Origin: Dipteris shenzhenensis
Lineage: Eukaryota; Polypodiophyta; Polypodiopsida; Gleicheniales
Length of the DNA: 64,000 nucleotides
Strand: one strand, 5' to 3'
Assembly (NCBI GenBank): GCA_047967505.1
Contig: CM106540.1
Shown: positions 58,652 to 64,000 of the stretch, piece after piece
Layout of the letters: every line of letters begins with the position of its first letter
How positions within the stretch are numbered: the stretch's first letter is position 1
The notes under the pieces: generated by a model
Databases searched by the model: none
The model's input: only the letters and a program-made list of their open reading frames with translations
Told to the model about the DNA's origin: nothing
Position numbers and translations under genes: made by a program

Positions 58652-59756
58652 AGATTTAATAATCCCATCAATAAATGAACCATACAATCGATTTAGTCCT
58701 AGCATAGCTTAAAGGCATTAATAGAAATAATTCACACATGGAGAATAAACACTTGAAGCATTTAAATTGAATTTGATATCAAATGGCAAACCCCCAGTAG
58801 GGTTTCAAAAATACGTATACAAGTGTCGAATCTGTTAGGTAGTACAGGCTCCAAGGTTAGGGTCCACTTACCTGCCACCATCCAAACAAACCTAGATGTT
58901 AAAACAACATAGATTTGTGAGGGAAGACAGGTAATGCGTGTGCACCCCAGCTTGTTATCACTTATACCAAAGACATAGAAAGCGATCATGCTTCTATAAT
59001 AGATATCACAATTTAGATATAAGGGGGGTGGTACTCCACTCAATTCAAGTAAGTATTTAGAACATCAAGGGGGGTAGCCTGTAGTCTTTAACAAGATGGA
59101 GTTAACATGAGAAAATATCATAAACAGCTTTTTTTTTTTGAAAGACAACTCAAAATTAAAGTGTTAAAGTAAAAATCCTTAAAAGAAAATTAATTAGAGT
59201 GCTTACAAGACTAAGAATGAATACGATAATAAATTATTTACAAGTCAAAACACTCCATGGTTAGTCTAGTAAATAAATGAATAAGTACAAGGAATAAAGA
59301 GTAACTTGAATATATTTAAATGAAAGAAAAGTACCCAACAAAAAATTACTAGCATAGGAGAAGGAAAGAGCTAAGTAAACATAGTACACATTATTTCAAC
59401 GGTCATTCTAAAGATTAATTAATCAAAATTTTCTCATCATTAGAACTTTCCACTAGAAAATAGAAAATCAAGAGCAAAAAATCTAAAGTATATAATGGGA
59501 ATTACGAAGGAATATTAAAGCTAAAGAAAAAAATCTAAGGAAATTACACCACAATGAAGAAGTAAAGGTTATAAATGTAGAAGAGTGTTAAGAAATAGAG
59601 CATACGTAAGGACCAATTAGTACATAGGAAAGCATGTAAGTGGTCTACGAATAAAGGCCTAAGAAGAGAAATTAAGTAATCAACGATGTGGAAAGAAATG
59701 TAAAGAAATTAAATATGTAGAAAATGTAAAGAAATAAATACATAGCTCTAAAATAT

Positions 59757-59764
<8 letters not shown>
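58650..59764. other. no gene recognised
   Basis: AG-rich sequence without coding pattern. A 10-T run at 59130-59139 is the only simple feature. Confidence 0.4.

Positions 59765-59819
<55 letters not shown>
59765..59819. repeat. (TA)n microsatellite
   Basis: About 27 uninterrupted TA units. Confidence 0.97.
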
Positions 59820-59821
<2 letters not shown>

Positions 59822-61653
59822 CAAGCATACGGATACAATTATAAGAAATTGTGAGATGAAATACTTGGGGATCAAGTGTGCGCCTAATATCAATGCGAGT
59901 TGCGAGAGCACAAGACTAGTCGAGAACCAGAAGCAACTAAGAAGCAAGCCAAGAAAGAGAAACAAGCACAAGGAAACACTGAAGACAACAAGGGAAGGTA
60001 GATCCCACACACAAACACGCATGGGAGAGGACTCAGGAGAGAAGAAAGTCACGAATCAACAAACCAAGACAAGACTAAAGACCCAATTCTAGAAGTCGTG
60101 ATGCCAAAATGAAGCACTAAGGGAGCTATCAACACAGTCTGTTAAGAAGGCCGCGTACCACTATACAATAGTAGGGACTGGGAATTCGTAAGCAAGATAA
60201 GAGGTCCAAATCAAGCTTGCTTGTCAGCTCAGCACATGGCTAAAGAGAACCAGTGCACGAGAGATAGGGTACCTTGTAGAGACGTAAGTGCATGGACACT
60301 ACAGAGTACCGTAGCTATAGGGACGTATGTTGCTAAAGGGAGGAAGAAGATACGAAGGAGGTTGTCAAGCAGAGCAATCAAGTGTAAGTGGAATACTGTG
60401 TAAGTGAATACCAGACAAGATGGAGCAACCATTGCGCTAAGGAGGTGTCGAGCCAATCCGTGGTAAAGCACCTCATAGGCCATATTGTTGGCAGGCAAAG
60501 AGATGAGGAAGCCCAAGGTGAACAAAAAATGGAAAAAAGAGCTTACAAAGGCGAGGAGTAGAGCTTGGAAAAGCTAGCGACCCATGGGCGGGAAGACAAA
60601 GTAAGTGCAAGGACCTTGTAGTGGAGAGGCAGCGGAAAGAAGAGCAACCAAGAGAAAGACAATCAGGGAGAGAGGCCAGTATTTCGATCTGAGGGTTTAG
60701 TTCAATTGTGTGTATGTTCTATATATAAGGTGGCGTAAGCTATTGACACCGTTATGAACGTCGAGCATGCTAGGATACTAATAAGCATAATAAGCAGTGC
60801 GTAACGCCACACACTGTGTCGGAGGGCAAGGGATAGGGGGTTGGTGGGAAAGGATAAAGTTTTGCTTAAATGAGGTAAGGGTTGTGTTAGGGGTTGGTTT
60901 CTTAAGGGACCGTCGGTACAATTAGACCAGATATAGAGGTAAATTGTGGTTAAGTACATAAATATGTATTAACTAGGAACGTTTTAATTATTTGAGTTAA
61001 AAATAGGGGGGAGGGTTAATGGATTAAATATAAATATAGAAAGTAAAAAAAGTTAACATTAAATTAAAGTGGGGGTGAAAGGGAAAAAACTAAGTGGATA
61101 ATCAAAGTAAGGGGGTCTTCTTGTCACTAAAAATAAATAAATATATAGCATATACGATAAAATGCTCTAAAGATTAACAAGTACAATTCAAGTTATAAAG
61201 AGGTAAAGGGGGGTTTTATAAAAAGCAAAAAAAAAAAATTAATTGACACAATTAGAATGTAAAAAATAGAAACATAGAAATTAGATAATAAATTGAAGGG
61301 TGCCAATAAGATGCTAACACATAAAAATATTGAAAAAAGTGATAGATTAAAGAGATTTACATGTACCCACACTTAGAAGAGTGCCTTATTAAAGAAGAAT
61401 TAAAGACAAGTGACAAATTAACGAAACTTACCTGCACCCACACTTAAGAGAGTGCTCAATTAAAAAATTAAAATGTTCTATAAAGTTCAAAGGTGTGGAG
61501 AGTGGAAATAATTAAAGAAAAAAAGGGGGAATGTGTAAACCAATGTCATAAATTAGGTCTACAAGCAAAGCAAAAGTATTATTACGGGAAATTTGAGTAA
61601 ATCCTACTGTTTATTTTGGCATATAAGTGTGAGTGTGTCAAAGAAAATGGAAC
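59820..61653. other. purine-rich, no gene recognised
   Basis: Short frames only. From about 60960 the plus strand is dominated by A and G with frequent runs of four or more G. Confidence 0.4.
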
Positions 61654-61724
61654 GAGAGAGAGAGAGAGAGAGACAGAGAGACAGAGACAGAGACAGAGAC
61701 AAAGAGAGAGAGACAGAGAGAGAG
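61654..61724. repeat. (GA)n/(GACA)n microsatellite
   Basis: GA units with regular GACA variants. Confidence 0.96.
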
Positions 61725-64000
61725 TGTCAGGGACCATAAAAAATTAGGGGAAACGAAAGGGGGAATTACTTTTTTTTTTAAGGGAGAAATTTCCTAAAGA
61801 AAACAAGACTATTACATAGGTGTGAATGTGTAGTGCTTAGGAAAATACAATTATCATCAAAAAATTAGGTTATAATAATTTCTCTTGATTAATTAAAGTG
61901 TAAAAGGGGAGATGGTTTTATGTATACTCATACATTAAAACACTAATTATCTTTAAACCAAATTGTCAAAAATGGTTATAAAGTTCTATAAAGAGAGGGA
62001 CTTCAAAAATCAAAGATCCTATAAAAGTAAGCCATTAGGAACGATTCATATATACAAAAACTAAACAAGTTTAATAATAAATTCAGTACTAATTTAAACT
62101 GTAAAAATACCATAAGAGGGGAGGTACTAGAAAGTTTTTGCAAAGGAAGCAGGAAAAAAGTTTAGTTAAAAGTCAAAAATCATTAAAAGTAAAATGAGGG
62201 GATTTGGTTAAAAAAAGAGAAAAAATTAAAAGGGGGTTGGAGGGGCTTATTAACTAGGGGATAAATAGTAATAAAAATGAAGAGGGAAAAATTTTAATAG
62301 TAGGTGCCAAAATAACAGAAAGGGGAGCGCAGTGCCAAGGCTTGAGAAAAGCAGAACTCTCTTTCAGATTCATGCAAACAGAGTTTTTAAAAAAGGGGAA
62401 GGAACAAATTTAGGCACGTTTGCAAAGATGAGAAAGTGACAAAAAAAAGGGGGTTTTCTTGTAAGAAAATTAATACTGAGTGTGTGTTTTATCCTATTTA
62501 TTCATATGCAACTTCAGTACATTCTTAGATAAATCTTTCTCTTTCATTTCCCAATCCCAAGGCTGCAGGTAATATGCCAAGCTAGTTCTAATCAATACTT
62601 CTTACTGTTCTCTTCTTTGTAAATTTCCATTATAATGAGGGCATATGCCCAAGCAAGAGCAAATAGTACTTACCCCAATCCATTTTTTCATCTTCAGGTG
62701 GTTACTTGGAATTATTCCTCTTAAGCTTCACTACTAGTGTTCAGTCCTATTCTAATCAAACTAAAATAGTGTATTCTCATTCAACCCATTCATCTCCTAA
62801 GGCAATCAAACATGTTACCCATACTCCACTAACTGTTCAAGTCATTCACAAACATAACTTATGTAGTGTAGAAGTAGTCATTTCCTCATTTCCACAAAAG
62901 AAGGCAATAACCCTCATACTGTTAGAAGATCATCATGTACAAAACATTAGGATTAAGAGAAATATTCGTAGCTTCCAAGAGCTATCTCATCCTCATCAAG
63001 TTCATTGTCTAAAGTTACCCACAAAAAACTACCCATGCCTCCATAATTAGCTTTTCTCATTACGGATATAAGTCAAAGCAGACTTCTAACCCAACATGCG
63101 GGGTAGCTGCTTGTCATGAAAGATCCAACTATTTTCAAAAAATCATCAAGAGAAGTTATGTCCATACGATCCATGGGACTAAAAGTATTTGTAGATTAAA
63201 AGGCAATGAAAATAGATGATAATCAAAAATTCAATTCTTTATAATTTCAGTTTCCATCCTAATGTCACCATCTGGCTCCATCATGTATGCTCCTCTAGAA
63301 ACCGCATAGAGAAGTATAGGGACTCACTTGCCACCATCCAAAAACAAAAACCATAATTAGAGTCACATCTTGGGAAGACATGCTTCAATGCCCCTATACA
63401 GTTGTTATCCATGTCCCTCTATGGTAGTTATCTGAAGAACATGCTAGTAATCTCAAATTTCTACACATTAGGTGTGAGCAGAGTAAAGGAACTCATAGAA
63501 ACATGGGCTTTTCAAATCAATCCCTAATACGATTGGCATATGAGTTAAAGGTCCAAGATCCATCCAAAAACATCTTTAAGAGAAAACAAGAGGGTATCAA
63601 TTCATCACATTTTCCATTACAATCCTATCAATTCTGTGTATCACCAATCTGAATTCTACATGGCATAATGGTTAGTAATTCAAAGTTTCACTAACTATTC
63701 TTTCATTGAGTGTCATCGATGAGCTTGAGCTCGAGTTCTCACAACAAGACAAAGTAACTATAGATGCACAAAATAGCGAGCGCATCTACAGGCATTGCTA
63801 GAATAGCAAAAATACGGGCGCATCTAATAGCATATCTATTAGCACGTCTGCACTGTGAATTAGATGCGGATTTAGATGCAAAACAGAGAATACAAAAAGT
63901 GAGATTTTGGTGCAGGCTGATAAATGTACATCACTGCTTTCCAAACATTGCCCATGATTACCAAAGCACATAATTTTAACAAAAATATCAATGCTTTTTT
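61725..64000. other. no gene recognised
   Basis: The purine-rich, G-run-bearing tract continues to about 62460, then ordinary AT-rich sequence follows. An isolated 114-codon frame at 62706-63050 has no domain, and its Ser/His/Thr-rich product is not convincing as a gene. Confidence 0.4.

Noticed and set aside
60229-60525. 98-codon minus-strand frame resembling a membrane protein
   Set aside because: It has the same composition effect as 57104-57700, and no domain or context supports it.

Overview
The window is nuclear DNA of a land plant with a large, repeat-rich genome. The evidence is a complete eukaryotic tRNA-Ile(AAT), an arabinogalactan/extensin-type cell-wall protein gene, LTR retrotransposons whose primer-binding sites match plant tRNAs, plant-type LINEs, spliceosomal splice sites and long microsatellites. 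The heavy load of old, decayed elements would fit a gymnosperm or fern, but nothing here fixes the clade; that is a weak inference.

Layout. 1-6.4 kb is non-coding apart from one coiled-coil relic (1.33 kb). At 6.4 kb lies the tRNA gene, followed by a 292-bp tandem duplication and a 255-bp x 3.2 tandem array built of short hairpins. 8-14 kb has little beyond small duplications and palindromes. 14.4-16.2 kb is a pyrimidine-rich block repeated at 28.7-30.6 kb. 16.2-17.4 kb is a large foldback whose loop holds the tip of an LTR. That LTR end recurs at 18.07 kb, next to a degraded tRNA-Asp-type primer-binding site. It begins a decayed Ty3/gypsy element on the + strand (gag, four zinc knuckles, protease, RT) that runs to 23.87 kb. 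There it meets, tail to tail, a better-preserved gypsy element of another lineage on the - strand (23.87-27.61 kb, initiator-Met primer-binding site).

35.9-42.6 kb holds two copies of one LINE in opposite orientations, separated by about 0.8 kb that includes a Ty1/copia gag fragment. Just beyond is the most notable single item: an intronless, frameshifted centromeric-histone-H3-like (CENH3) pseudogene at 42.85-43.61 kb. 44.2-46.4 kb (-) is a decayed gene of unknown family whose intron carries two related foldback elements. 46.5-47.8 kb is a dense CT-microsatellite field. 48.1-49.5 kb (-) is a second unknown multi-exon gene.

The clearest protein-coding gene is a 223-residue secreted proline-rich (AGP/extensin hybrid) protein at 54.2-54.9 kb (-), with a TATA box and a tandemly duplicated 3' flank. 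55.3-55.9 kb (-) is a LINE-type zinc-binding (zf-RVT) fragment. The remainder to 64 kb is non-coding, with a long purine-rich, G-run-rich tract and several microsatellites. No operon-like or cooperating gene set is present; most of the window is transposon debris around a few host loci.
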